Source: Rhizobiaceae bacterium (lineage in GTDB: Bacteria; Pseudomonadota; Alphaproteobacteria; Rhizobiales; Rhizobiaceae). Taken from it: a DNA stretch of 64,000 nucleotides. Position 1 is the first letter of the stretch, and every line of letters begins with the position of its first letter. The stretch is taken from contig JABABQ010000067.1 of assembly GCA_014238155.1 (NCBI GenBank), positions 186,001 to 250,000 on the forward strand, read 5' to 3'. Below, one piece after another: positions 48,204 to 56,477 of this stretch. The position numbers were made by a program, and so were the translations under genes. The notes beneath the pieces were generated by a model that was given only the letters and a program-made list of their open reading frames with translations, made no database searches and had not been told where the DNA came from.

Positions 48204-49106
48204 TTACCAGATTTCGTAGCGCAACCCCATGCGCACTTCGTGAATGTTTGTGCTGCCGATGGTCAGGTCTGACAGTATCCCTGAATTATCTGCGGCCCGC
48301 GCGACGCCCGCTTCACCGAGATAAGTGTAGCGATAACCAAGGTCCAGGTTCAGGCCGCGGCTCAATTCATAAGAAACGCCCAGCATTGCATTTGCGGCAA
48401 GTGCCCAGGAGTTTTCAGTTGTGTAAGTACCCTGATAACGGGTGGTCAAACCAACTCCACCGCCGACACCACAATCAGTTGACTGGCTTCCATCGCAATA
48501 GTCGGAGATGGTGAAATCGTTCCATGAAACATAGGCGGCACCCAAACCAGCACCAACATAGGGCCGAATGCCCAAATAGGTTCCAAGATCTGCATAGACA
48601 TTTGCCATCAGCGACGAAGCGTTGACTTGCGCATTGGCGGACCCATAGCAATTGCCGGTTACCGGTACGGGTGCAGTTGCTGTAAAGCCACCGAACCCAT
48701 CGGGTATGTTAACCGGACTACCATCACCATCGTGATCTTCCAGGCCACAATCGGGATAGGAAGACCGCGAGGCAAAGGCGAGATTGTTGAAGTGATTAAA
48801 TCCGATTTCTGCTCGAAGTCCTTCTGCAAACGTATATCCGGCTGCAACGCCAACCGAGATTGGAGTCCCTAAATCTGCGTCCCCGGAAATAAAATTTGCT
48901 TCGACACTGACTTCCGACAGACCGGAACCAATATCGCCGCGCAGGTACCAGCCTGTGCCAAATTCAACTTCGGTATAGTTGTAGGAATCATCAGCCAGCA
49001 TATCGGCGGCAGAGGCATTGTCTGTAACTATAATCGTGCCGACAAACTGGCCCATCAGGGCGATGCTTGCGGCAATCGAAGTTAGCTTAAAGCTGGATGT
49101 GGTCAT
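48204..49106 (-). CDS. Omp25/31-like outer-membrane porin-family protein (copy A)
   Basis: The 300-aa protein has a signal peptide (to NASA-A near residue 34), then GTGWYLRGDIGSGLSEV and alternating amphipathic strands with turns such as YVGAGLGAAYVSW and LDLGYRYTYLGEAG, and ends RYEIW. This is the Rhizobiales small eight-strand beta-barrel family; the last residue is Trp rather than the usual Phe. ATG 49106 has GGGGAG about 8 nt upstream. It is in tandem with a related porin at 49254. Confidence 0.9.
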   Translation of the reverse strand: MTTSSFKLTSIAASIALMGQFVGTIIVTDNASAADMLADDSYNYTEVEFGTGWYLRGDIGSGLSEVSVEANFISGDADLGTPISVGVAAGYTFAEGLRAEIGFNHFNNLAFASRSSYPDCGLEDHDGDGSPVNIPDGFGGFTATAPVPVTGNCYGSANAQVNASSLMANVYADLGTYLGIRPYVGAGLGAAYVSWNDFTISDYCDGSQSTDCGVGGGVGLTTRYQGTYTTENSWALAANAMLGVSYELSRGLNLDLGYRYTYLGEAGVARAADNSGILSDLTIGSTNIHEVRMGLRYEIW

Positions 49107-49189
49107 CGCAGCAACTCCCCTACTACACGATACGATCAAAGGTCGGGCAAAGTACGCCGGATCCGATGAAGCTAGATTTTTGGGTGGTG

Positions 49190-49216
49190 GTTGGGGGCGC
49201 TATTGCCGCCCCCAAC
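49190..49216 (-). terminator. Stem-loop after the second porin gene
   Basis: GTTGGGGGCG (49190-49199) pairs with CGCCCCCAAC (49207-49216), a 10-bp G/C-rich stem between the two porin genes. No T-run follows on the porin strand, so it may act as an RNA-stabilising 3' end or a weak terminator. Confidence 0.5.
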
Positions 49217-49253
49217 AAACTCGTTGGTCAACTCTGCCGGGCGCGATCCAAGC

Positions 49254-50090
49254 CTACCAGATCTGGTAGCGAATACCGGCACGGATAACGTGGCTGTCAA
49301 TGCCTTCATCATATCCCTGAGTGCCACCGGCACCTGCCCATTCAAACATGTCGCCACCTTCGATGCGGCTATAGGTATAGCCGAAGTCGAGTTTGGTATT
49401 ATGCGCCACGTCGTATGAAAAACCAGCATGCAGTGCCCATGCAAAGCGCCAGGATTCTGTTCCACCTTGCGTCGCTGTGGTCGTTGTCGTGGCCGGCACG
49501 CCGCCAGGGCAAGCTACAATGCCGCTGAAGGTACAGGTGTTCTCGCTGACTGTATCGTCCCAGCGGACATAAGCGCCACCGAGGCCGGCACCAACGTAAG
49601 GTGTGAAGCCGCTGAAATTACCGAGATCGACATAAGCGTTGCCGAGAAGTTTGAAAGCATCAAAAGTGGATGAATCTACGGATGAACAATTGAGGTCGCC
49701 GAACAGGAATGCGTCGTAGTCACAATATCCCTGAGTGGTTCCATCGAAATCCGCCTCGAACACATATTCACCAGTCAGATCAACGCGAAAACTCTCGTTG
49801 ATCTGGTAACCAATACCGATTCCGAGATCAAAACTATCACCAGCTTCTGTGGTGGCAAATGATGTATTGCCCCAGCCGTTAGAGTAATGAGCGCCATCGA
49901 TTTCATTAAAGTCATAGGTGATGTCACCACGAAGGTACCAACCGCCAGACGCATAAGTTACGATTTCCGGTGCTTCCACAACCGGAGGATCTATCAGCAA
50001 ATCGGCGGCAGTCGCCGTGCCGGTGTGGACAACGGCAGCCGCCAACATCGCGGCAGGCACCATTGCCATCAGTTTCTTAGTGTTGCCCAT
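49254..50090 (-). CDS. Omp25/31-like outer-membrane porin-family protein (copy B)
   Basis: The 278-aa protein has a signal peptide (to ATA-A near residue 28), the family start GGWYLRGDITYDFNEI, strands with YVGAGLGGAYVRW and LDFGYTYSRIEGG, and ends RYQIW. Its barrel is clearly related to copy A but with different loops, including a Thr run. ATG 50090 has AGGA about 8 nt upstream. Two CtrA consensus boxes lie 80-136 bp upstream of it. Confidence 0.9.
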   Translation of the reverse strand: MGNTKKLMAMVPAAMLAAAVVHTGTATAADLLIDPPVVEAPEIVTYASGGWYLRGDITYDFNEIDGAHYSNGWGNTSFATTEAGDSFDLGIGIGYQINESFRVDLTGEYVFEADFDGTTQGYCDYDAFLFGDLNCSSVDSSTFDAFKLLGNAYVDLGNFSGFTPYVGAGLGGAYVRWDDTVSENTCTFSGIVACPGGVPATTTTTATQGGTESWRFAWALHAGFSYDVAHNTKLDFGYTYSRIEGGDMFEWAGAGGTQGYDEGIDSHVIRAGIRYQIW

Positions 50091-50168
50091 TGCAACGTCC
50101 TTCCTACTAAACAATCCCACGACAACGCGGGAACCCATGAATTCCGGATCCAGCATGGGCAAAATTGG

Positions 50169-50226
50169 TTAAAGGTGGATTAACTGTGTTTTTTAACCGA
50201 GATTTTTAACGTTAACAGATGGTTAA
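50169..50226. promoter_or_regulatory. Two CtrA consensus boxes upstream of porin B
   Basis: TTAA-AGGTGGA-TTAA at 50169-50183 and TTAA-CAGATGG-TTAA at 50212-50226 both match TTAA-N7-TTAA exactly. Two more TTAA (50193, 50206) lie between. The rest of the 376-bp gap to the MBL gene shows no gene. CtrA is known to affect outer-membrane proteins in Brucella, which supports this reading. Confidence 0.7.
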
Positions 50227-50466
50227 GTTGCAGTTTAAACAGAATGTTGGCACCAAATTTTAGCTCGAATTTCCTAGTGTTTCGACGTAGTGGCCCGACT
50301 GTTGGCGCAAAAGCCCGCGCGCTGAAGCCCTTGCCACGAGAATACGCCGATAGGAATTCACCGCGCACTTCAGTTGTCATTCGCGCAAATGTTGGTGCTG
50401 AGGCGCAATGATTGCGATCGGCAGGTTTCGTTGACATCAACTTGTCAATCGTTATCTTAGCTCTGC

Positions 50467-51240
50467 ATGAAAATAAGATTGCTATGTGAAAATTCAGCAA
50501 GCGGACTTATCTGGCAGGCCGAATGGGGCTTTTCAGCTTTCGTCGAATACAACCAGCGCAAGATCCTCTACGACACGGGGTATTCTGACGTCTGGCAACG
50601 CAATGCGAAAATCGCTGGAATCAATCTCAATGATATCGATGTCGTCGTCCTTTCCCACTTTCATGACGATCACACCCGCGGTCTGCTTTCTCATCAGTTT
50701 GTCCAACCCAAACGCGTAATTTGCCACCCAAGAGTTCTGACAGAATCCTATGATTCCGATGACCCGGACGCGATGCAGGATTACCGCGACATCCGGGCGA
50801 CGCTGAACAAGGATTTTGTCGTGGAAACCACGCGGGTTTCACTGGAGTTTTACGAAGGAGCATTTTTTCTCGGGGAAATTCCTCGCGTGACGCCATTTGA
50901 AAAGGGCGTGTGTTTTGATGACCCGATGGAAGATGACACAGCCATCGCATTCAAGACCGACAAGGGTGCGGTCGTAATTGCCGGTTGTTCACACGCGGGC
51001 ATCTGCAACATTGCCACCCGAGCCCGTGAGGTGACCGGTCAACACCTGCATGCTGTCATCGGCGGCTTTCATATGATGAAAGCGGAGGCACCGCCAGTGG
51101 ATGAAACGATACAGTGGTTTCGGGATGAAAGGGTTGAGGTTATTCTGCCAATGCACTGTGTTGAATTTGAATATCTGGCAAAATTTCATGCCGCATTCGC
51201 AATGCCGAAGCTTGCTGCAGGTGATCTGATAGAATTTTGA
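50467..51240 (+). CDS. MBL-fold metallo-hydrolase (COG1237-like)
   Basis: The 257-aa protein has the metal-binding HFHDDH (64-69), VVIAGCSHAGICNI, and a C-terminal LPMHCVEFEY. The GCSHAGICNI motif fits the group related to archaeal dihydropterin-methylaminobenzene phosphate synthase; the bacterial function is unknown. It is divergent from the porins. Confidence 0.88.
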   Translation: MKIRLLCENSASGLIWQAEWGFSAFVEYNQRKILYDTGYSDVWQRNAKIAGINLNDIDVVVLSHFHDDHTRGLLSHQFVQPKRVICHPRVLTESYDSDDPDAMQDYRDIRATLNKDFVVETTRVSLEFYEGAFFLGEIPRVTPFEKGVCFDDPMEDDTAIAFKTDKGAVVIAGCSHAGICNIATRAREVTGQHLHAVIGGFHMMKAEAPPVDETIQWFRDERVEVILPMHCVEFEYLAKFHAAFAMPKLAAGDLIEF

Positions 51241-51248
51241 TATCAACT

Positions 51249-51644
51249 TCAGCGGGGACCAGTAGCTATTCCGGCAGATAGCAATGCCTCCATGCCGCCC
51301 TCGACAAAACTGACATCGGTAAATCCCATTCTGGTCAACACATTCGCCGCAGAAGCTCCCCTAAAACAGGGGGATCCGCCGCAAGTTGTCAATATGAGTG
51401 TAGATCGGTCCTGAAGTATCGGCGACCGATATTCGCTTTCCAAGTCGGCCAGCCATGCAACTGACCTGCCTGGTGCATGAAATGCTCCCATACCCATTCC
51501 AGTGGCATCGACTTCAGATTCGTCTCGGACATCCACCAATAACGAATTCGAATTATTTTTGAGAACTTGCAATGCGTTTTGAGGTGTCACTGCATTCGCG
51601 TTCGATATCTCATGGTGTTCCATTTGCGCATAAGTCTCCGCCAT
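51249..51644 (-). CDS. Rhodanese-like domain protein
   Basis: The 131-aa single rhodanese domain has LLVDVRDESEVDATG and a Cys loop TTCGGSPCFRGASAA. Such proteins carry sulfane sulfur on the Cys. ATG 51644 has GGAGG 5 nt upstream. It follows chpT, 57 nt away, and may share its transcript. Confidence 0.85.
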   Translation of the reverse strand: MAETYAQMEHHEISNANAVTPQNALQVLKNNSNSLLVDVRDESEVDATGMGMGAFHAPGRSVAWLADLESEYRSPILQDRSTLILTTCGGSPCFRGASAANVLTRMGFTDVSFVEGGMEALLSAGIATGPR

Positions 51645-51701
51645 ATCAGCCTCCCCGCTCCACGTTATGATCAATATGGCAGAAACTGGGTTTGAGGCAA
51701 A

Positions 51702-52337
51702 TTACTGCGCGGCCAAAACGACATCTTCCCCGTCGACCGTTGCACTGAGGTTTAGCCCGGCCTCTTTGGCCAACAAAATGGCATAATAGGGCTGAATGGC
51801 GTGGGCAGACATGTCCCCCTCAAGCGTTCCGTTCAACATATCCAGGAATTCCCCTGGAACCCGGGCCTTAGGACCGGAGCAACGCAAAGAAAATGTGGTT
51901 TCTTCACCTTCACCATTGATTGTCACCGCAACCGTACCACCACGTGGGATTGCGCCAAGCGAAGTCAGCACAAGATTCAACAACAACTTGACCCGGTTTT
52001 TGGGAACCAGTGATCTTGTGCCCTGCCACGTATAGTCAGCTTTCTCGCCTTCCATATACAGACCCACCACTTCTTCTGCTTCACCGGTATCGATAGAAGC
52101 TCCGGCTGAGCCAGATGCGCCAAAGGCGAGACGGGAGAATTTCAACTTTGCAGTGGCGGATTTGGCACTTTTGGCGATCAGTTCCATCGCAAACTGGCGC
52201 ATCTCCTCGCCCTGGTCCTCTTCCAGGACTTCCAGACCATTGGCCAAGGCGCCCACAGGCGAAATGATGTCGTGACATACACGGCTTGCCAAAAGTGCGG
52301 CAAGGTCCAGCGCGGAAAGGGTTGGAAGGTCTGGCAT
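51702..52337 (-). CDS. chpT: Histidine phosphotransferase ChpT
   Basis: The 211-aa protein begins LDLAALLASRVCHDIISPVGALANGL, with the phospho-accepting His22, and has a degenerate HATPase-like C-terminal domain (LLNLVLTSLGAIPRGG, LSATVDGEDVVL). In alphaproteobacteria ChpT carries phosphate from CckA to CtrA and CpdR. ctrA is in this window. It is divergent from the eipA-like gene, an order also found in Brucella. Confidence 0.96.
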   Translation of the reverse strand: MPDLPTLSALDLAALLASRVCHDIISPVGALANGLEVLEEDQGEEMRQFAMELIAKSAKSATAKLKFSRLAFGASGSAGASIDTGEAEEVVGLYMEGEKADYTWQGTRSLVPKNRVKLLLNLVLTSLGAIPRGGTVAVTINGEGEETTFSLRCSGPKARVPGEFLDMLNGTLEGDMSAHAIQPYYAILLAKEAGLNLSATVDGEDVVLAAQ

Positions 52338-52469
52338 GTTGTTCCCTGTGATTTTATCTCAATTGGAAGAATCAAAACGAATCGATACTCCCACTGCCCC
52401 ACCTTTCGTTACACAAACAGGCGAATCCTGAAAAGCCCGCGCGAATATCCTTTGGTCCGAAAACCGAAT

Positions 52470-52579
52470 AATCGCCACGATTCGCCGCTATTCGCCGCTA
52501 TTCGATGCAAATCACTACTAAACGCTGCTAATCGGCAAAATTCGCCACAAATCGCTGCAAATCGCAGCTAACCGTGTCT
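52470..52579. repeat. Array of 11 degenerate 10-bp repeats between chpT and eipA
   Basis: From 52470, successive 10-bp units read AATCGCCACG, ATTCGCCGCT (twice), ATTCGATGCA, AATCACTACT, AAACGCTGCT, AATCGGCAAA, ATTCGCCACA, AATCGCTGCA, AATCGCAGCT, AACCGTGTCT. A at position 1 and C at position 4 hold in all 11 units and G at position 5 in 10. It sits 133 bp from chpT and 150 bp from the eipA-like start, in the middle of a 391-bp intergenic region. Confidence 0.85.
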
Positions 52580-52728
52580 GGGCAAGAATTTGTTTACCGT
52601 ATCGCAAACCTTTTGATTCAAATTGTCTGTAATTCCCAGAAACGGTCGCAATTCGGTTTCATGACTGTTGGAAACAAAATCACGACCCCCCACAAGTTTT
52701 CGCGTCAAACCGTGAAGGAACAAATGAG

Positions 52729-53349
52729 ATGAAAATCTTCGAATCTCTAAATCTCAAATTCGACATGCGCAGCATTGCCATGGCCGTTTGTCTTGCAGTT
52801 GCCACCTCCCTTGTGGCGCCATTGATTGCGCCCGGTTCAACTATGCAGGCAGCTGCCCGCGATGGTCAGCGCTATGCCAGTAACGAATTGGTGGACGCCG
52901 GACATCAGTTTTTTGGTGCCGCTTCCAGCGGTCTTGCGACAGTTATCGAGAGAGCTGTGGAAGAATATGGGCTGCCAAACGGATATGTGCTCGGTGAAGA
53001 GGCCTCCGGCGCGCTTGTCGCAGGACTGCGGTATGGCGAAGGCAAGTTATTTACAAAAAATGCCGGCGATCATCCCGTCTTCTGGCAGGGACCGTCCATT
53101 GGTTGGGATTTCGGCGGTGATGGAAATCGCACGATGATGCTGGTTTATAATCTCACAAATACCCAGAAAATCTACCGTCGTTTTATCGGCGTTTCAGGTT
53201 CGGCCTATTTTGTCGGTGGGCTGGGCATGACGGTCTTGAAGAATGGCGATACCATATTGGTCCCTGTTCGCACCGGTGTTGGCGCCAGATTGGGTGTCAA
53301 TGTCGGCTATTTGAAGCTGCGCGAATATCCAACCTGGAATCCGTTTTAG
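52729..53349 (+). CDS. eipA: EipA-like envelope integrity protein (DUF1134)
   Basis: The 206-aa protein has a signal peptide and the DUF1134 core (GHQFFGAASSGLATVIERAV, YVLGEEASGALVAGLRYGEG, FWQGPSIGWDFGGDGNRTMML). In Brucella EipA is a periplasmic protein needed for envelope integrity and is linked to CtrA. The gene is divergent from chpT across the decamer array. Confidence 0.92.
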   Translation: MKIFESLNLKFDMRSIAMAVCLAVATSLVAPLIAPGSTMQAAARDGQRYASNELVDAGHQFFGAASSGLATVIERAVEEYGLPNGYVLGEEASGALVAGLRYGEGKLFTKNAGDHPVFWQGPSIGWDFGGDGNRTMMLVYNLTNTQKIYRRFIGVSGSAYFVGGLGMTVLKNGDTILVPVRTGVGARLGVNVGYLKLREYPTWNPF

Positions 53350-53404
53350 CCGGATCGTTCAAATGTTATCGATTCTGTTTACGCTAAACATGCAAAACAG
53401 TGGG

Positions 53405-53434
53405 AAAAGCCTGCACTTTGTGGCAGGCTTTTTT
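53405..53434 (+). terminator. Intrinsic terminator of eipA
   Basis: AAAAGCCTGC (53405-53414) pairs with GCAGGCTTTT (53423-53432), with more T after. It starts 56 nt after the eipA stop. Confidence 0.92.
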
Positions 53435-53500
53435 GTGATCGCGGGTGAAACCTGCCGGTGGTCAAGAACGCATATAGGAATTACGAGGACATAATTCACC

Positions 53501-54760
53501 GTGCTTGAAAGTGGTCTGTTTTTTACACTTGGATTTCTATGTTCGGCGCTGCTGGCTCTGATGGTCGCACCGGCCATCTGGCGTCGTGCCGTCGTGTTGA
53601 CACGCAATCGCATTGAAAGCTCTGTGCCGCTGACGCTGAACGAAATTCAGGCGGACAAGGATCAGCTGCGCGCCGAGTTTGCGATGAGTACCCGTCGACT
53701 TGAGGTGAATCTTGAAACTCTTAAGGAACGGGCTGCAGAACAGCTGATCGAAATTAATAGAAAACGCGACGAGCTGCTTTCCCTTGAGGATCTTCACGGA
53801 GAAAAAACTCAACGCGTGAGTGAACTGGAAGCCCAAGCCAGCGAATTGCGCAGCGAATCGAAAGAACAGGAAAACCATTTGAATTCGACTTCCACCGACC
53901 TCGCGGCGGTCGAACTCAAACTGGAAGAGAAGGCGTTCGCCTATGAAGATCTGGAACGCAAATACCGGTCTGCTGTAGAAGATTTTGACAGCAAGAAGGT
54001 GCAAATGGTGGCACGCGAAAACCGCATGGAAATCGTTGAGGTTGAGGCACGCGTGGCAAAACAAGCCGGTAAGGACGAAGCCGCCGATAATGCCAAGTTG
54101 CGCAAGGAATTAAAGGCATCAGAAACGGCGCTGTCGAAAGATCGCTCGAAGCTCGAAAACCTCAACAAGAAGCTTGAACGTATGCAAGCTTCATTTGCCG
54201 ACATGGAAAGCCGGGTTGAGCGTCGCGATGCCGACCTTGCTCGTCTGCGCAGTAAATCTGGTGAATCCGGCAGCCAGATGTTGGCTCTGCAAAATCTAAA
54301 TGACAAGTTGCAGGCCCAATGCTTCAAACTGGAATCAGAAGTTGCCCAAACCACACTGCGCATGGAAGCCCTGTTGAAAGATGCTTCGGGCGAGAATATC
54401 GAGAATGCCATTGCGACATTTGAATCGGAACGACAGGAACTGACAGACAAATTAAAGGCCGCGGAAATGGACCGGGATTCCCTTAAGGTTGAGTTGAACT
54501 CCATGCTGCTGTCGAATGGTGAAGATTGGCAGGTCGAGCGCCGCGAAAACGCAGTTATGCGCGAGCGTATCAATGATCTTGCTGCCCAGGTTACAGCGAT
54601 GACAGCATCGCTGGAGGGGCCGGAATCTCCGATCAACAAGGTTATCGGTAAAAAATCGACTGCCCGGGGCAAGCGGTCTGCAAAGGCTGACGAGGCCAGC
54701 ACACCCACCAATCTGGCCGAGCGCATCCGCGCCTTGCAGGCAGCCGCTGAACAGGCGTGA
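53501..54760 (+). CDS. Membrane-anchored coiled-coil protein, function unknown
   Basis: The 419-aa protein has one N-terminal membrane helix (LFFTLGFLCSALLALMVAPAI), then IWRRAVVLTRNRIESSVPL, and a long coiled coil (about residues 45-350) rich in Glu, Lys, Leu and Ala, ending in a basic Lys/Arg patch and LAERIRALQAAAEQA. The start is GTG 53501. It follows the eipA-like gene but after a terminator. Similar proteins sit near eipA in Hyphomicrobiales, as I recall; no function is known. Confidence 0.82.
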   Translation: MLESGLFFTLGFLCSALLALMVAPAIWRRAVVLTRNRIESSVPLTLNEIQADKDQLRAEFAMSTRRLEVNLETLKERAAEQLIEINRKRDELLSLEDLHGEKTQRVSELEAQASELRSESKEQENHLNSTSTDLAAVELKLEEKAFAYEDLERKYRSAVEDFDSKKVQMVARENRMEIVEVEARVAKQAGKDEAADNAKLRKELKASETALSKDRSKLENLNKKLERMQASFADMESRVERRDADLARLRSKSGESGSQMLALQNLNDKLQAQCFKLESEVAQTTLRMEALLKDASGENIENAIATFESERQELTDKLKAAEMDRDSLKVELNSMLLSNGEDWQVERRENAVMRERINDLAAQVTAMTASLEGPESPINKVIGKKSTARGKRSAKADEASTPTNLAERIRALQAAAEQA

Positions 54761-54884
54761 CCTTGCATTGTTAGATTCGGTCGCCCGAGACGGGATAAAT
54801 AACCGCTATTTGATCTGCATTTGGGTGGACTTGTACCGATAATCGGGGCATGCAATTTGGAGATTGTAAAAAGAGCCGGTTGCG

Positions 54885-55277
54885 GTGTTTAGAGCCTTAA
54901 ATAAAGATATGCCGCTGTTACGGACCTTATGTCTGATCATTGTGCTTGCCTTTGTTTTGGCCAGCCCGGCCCGAGCAGTTCAATTGCAAACCTCCCCGGC
55001 CACACCGGCCTCATCGACTTGGAATCTGGGCGCTTTTACGCTGCCCGATGGGTTGTTGCCGGTAATCTGCTTTGGCAACGGCGCGCCCCAGAGCAACATC
55101 GATGACCACTGTGATGAGTGTCTGCAACCGCTTACAAATCCGGTAGTTGTTGCCGATACTGATAATTGTTTCACCATCCCGCTTGTTTCCACACAGTTGT
55201 CGGTCAATCGACGGTGGGCCATTGATGAGTTGCGTGAATTGATTGCCAATCCAGCGCGCGCGCCGCCTTTTTCCTGA
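54885..55277 (+). CDS. DUF2946-like small secreted protein
   Basis: The 130-aa protein has a signal peptide (LCLIIVLAFVLASPARA), then LPDGLLPVICFGNG and a DHCDECLQPL motif that resembles the Cys/His metal-like signature of DUF2946. The pair with a copper chaperone 67 nt downstream suggests a metal-linked role. The start is GTG 54885 or ATG 54909. Family assignment is by motif only. Confidence 0.7.
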   Translation: MFRALNKDMPLLRTLCLIIVLAFVLASPARAVQLQTSPATPASSTWNLGAFTLPDGLLPVICFGNGAPQSNIDDHCDECLQPLTNPVVVADTDNCFTIPLVSTQLSVNRRWAIDELRELIANPARAPPFS

Positions 55278-55344
55278 CTTTGATCACCCCAACAGTCAAA
55301 TTTGTCTGGCGCAAATGAGGCGCCGATACTTTCAGGATCAAAAC

Positions 55345-55818
55345 ATGCCTAAAAAAATATTCATGGGCGCTGCCCTGCTTGCCGTAATGGCCACCTCTGT
55401 TCTTGCAGATGATCACAAGCTCGGCGATCTGAAAATAATGCACCCGATTCTTCGTGCAACAGCACCTGGTGCCAAGGTTGGAGCCGGCTATATCAGCATC
55501 ACAAATACAGGTGCCTCTGCCGATCGCTTGATTGGCGGAGCGGCTGAATTTGCTGGAAAACTTGAGCTCCACGAAATGAAAATGGAGGACCAAGTGATGA
55601 AGATGAAGCAGCTTGCAAATGGTGTTGCAATTCCCCCCGGAGCCACCGTTAAGCTGAAGCCCGGCGGCAATCACATCATGTTCATGAGACTGAACACGGC
55701 GCTTGAAGAAGGTGAAGAGCACAAAGCTACTTTGATCTTCGAAAAGGCAGGTCGCAAGGAATTCATTTTCAAGGTGAAATCGATTGCCGATACGCTGAAG
55801 ATGAAACACAGCCACTGA
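55345..55818 (+). CDS. Periplasmic copper chaperone PCu(A)C
   Basis: The 157-aa protein has a signal peptide (to VLA-D) and the copper-binding pattern of the family: HEMKMEDQVMKMKQ, then PGGNHIMFMRLN. Such chaperones bind Cu(I) and help load the CuA site of cytochrome oxidase. ATG 55345 has AGGA 8 nt upstream. It follows the DUF2946-like gene. Confidence 0.9.
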   Translation: MPKKIFMGAALLAVMATSVLADDHKLGDLKIMHPILRATAPGAKVGAGYISITNTGASADRLIGGAAEFAGKLELHEMKMEDQVMKMKQLANGVAIPPGATVKLKPGGNHIMFMRLNTALEEGEEHKATLIFEKAGRKEFIFKVKSIADTLKMKHSH

Positions 55819-55855
55819 TGCTTTCACACGTCAATACAGCAACTTCCGGGAAGCT

Positions 55856-56476
55856 ATGAACCCGCGGATGCAAACCATTAAACAGCAGACCCGGTCTGTC
55901 TATCAGGATCGGGCGCGCGACTTTGATAAGGAACGCTCCCGGTCTTTGATGGAAAAGCCCTGGCTTGATCGATTTATGTGTGGCCTGCCCAAAGGTGGAA
56001 ACATCCTTGATCTGGGCTGCGGCAGCGGTGAACCCATCGCTGCATATCTGATTCAACAGGGTTTCAGACTGATTGGAGTTGATTACGCAGCGGCGATGAT
56101 CGACATCGCGAAACAACGATTTCCCGGGCACATCTGGATGGTACAGGATCTGCGTCAACCGGTTGAAGGTCAAAAATTCGACGGTGTAATCAGCTGGAAT
56201 GGCTTATTTCATCTGTCGCCCGAAGAACAACGACAGGCGTTGCCAATGCTTGCCCAGTCGGTTGAATCCGGTGGCAATCTGATGCTCACCATTGGCGATA
56301 GAGAGGGAGAAGTCACAGGAACGGTGGCGGGAGCAAAGGTTTATCACGCCAGCCTGGAACCGACTGAATATCAAACGGCGCTATCGCAGGCCGGATTCAG
56401 CGAGATCGAATTTCAAGCGCAGGACCCAAAATGTGGTTTTCATTCGGTGCTGCTCGCAAAAAACAAACAGGCTTAA
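55856..56476 (+). CDS. Class I SAM-dependent methyltransferase
   Basis: The 206-aa protein has motif I ILDLGCGSGEPIAAYL, RLIGVDYAAAMID and a post-I acidic end, then FDGVISWNGLFHLSPEEQR. The substrate is unknown. It is 37 nt after the copper chaperone and converges with prpE, one nucleotide apart. Confidence 0.87.
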   Translation: MNPRMQTIKQQTRSVYQDRARDFDKERSRSLMEKPWLDRFMCGLPKGGNILDLGCGSGEPIAAYLIQQGFRLIGVDYAAAMIDIAKQRFPGHIWMVQDLRQPVEGQKFDGVISWNGLFHLSPEEQRQALPMLAQSVESGGNLMLTIGDREGEVTGTVAGAKVYHASLEPTEYQTALSQAGFSEIEFQAQDPKCGFHSVLLAKNKQA

Positions 56477-56477
56477 A

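Noticed and set aside
52272-52571. A 99-codon plus-strand open frame through the decamer array.
   Set aside because: It overlaps the start of chpT, and the 10-bp period breaks any peptide repeat; nothing suggests it is translated.
52470-52579. CRISPR array.
   Set aside because: Units are 10 bp with no spacers, and no cas genes are nearby.
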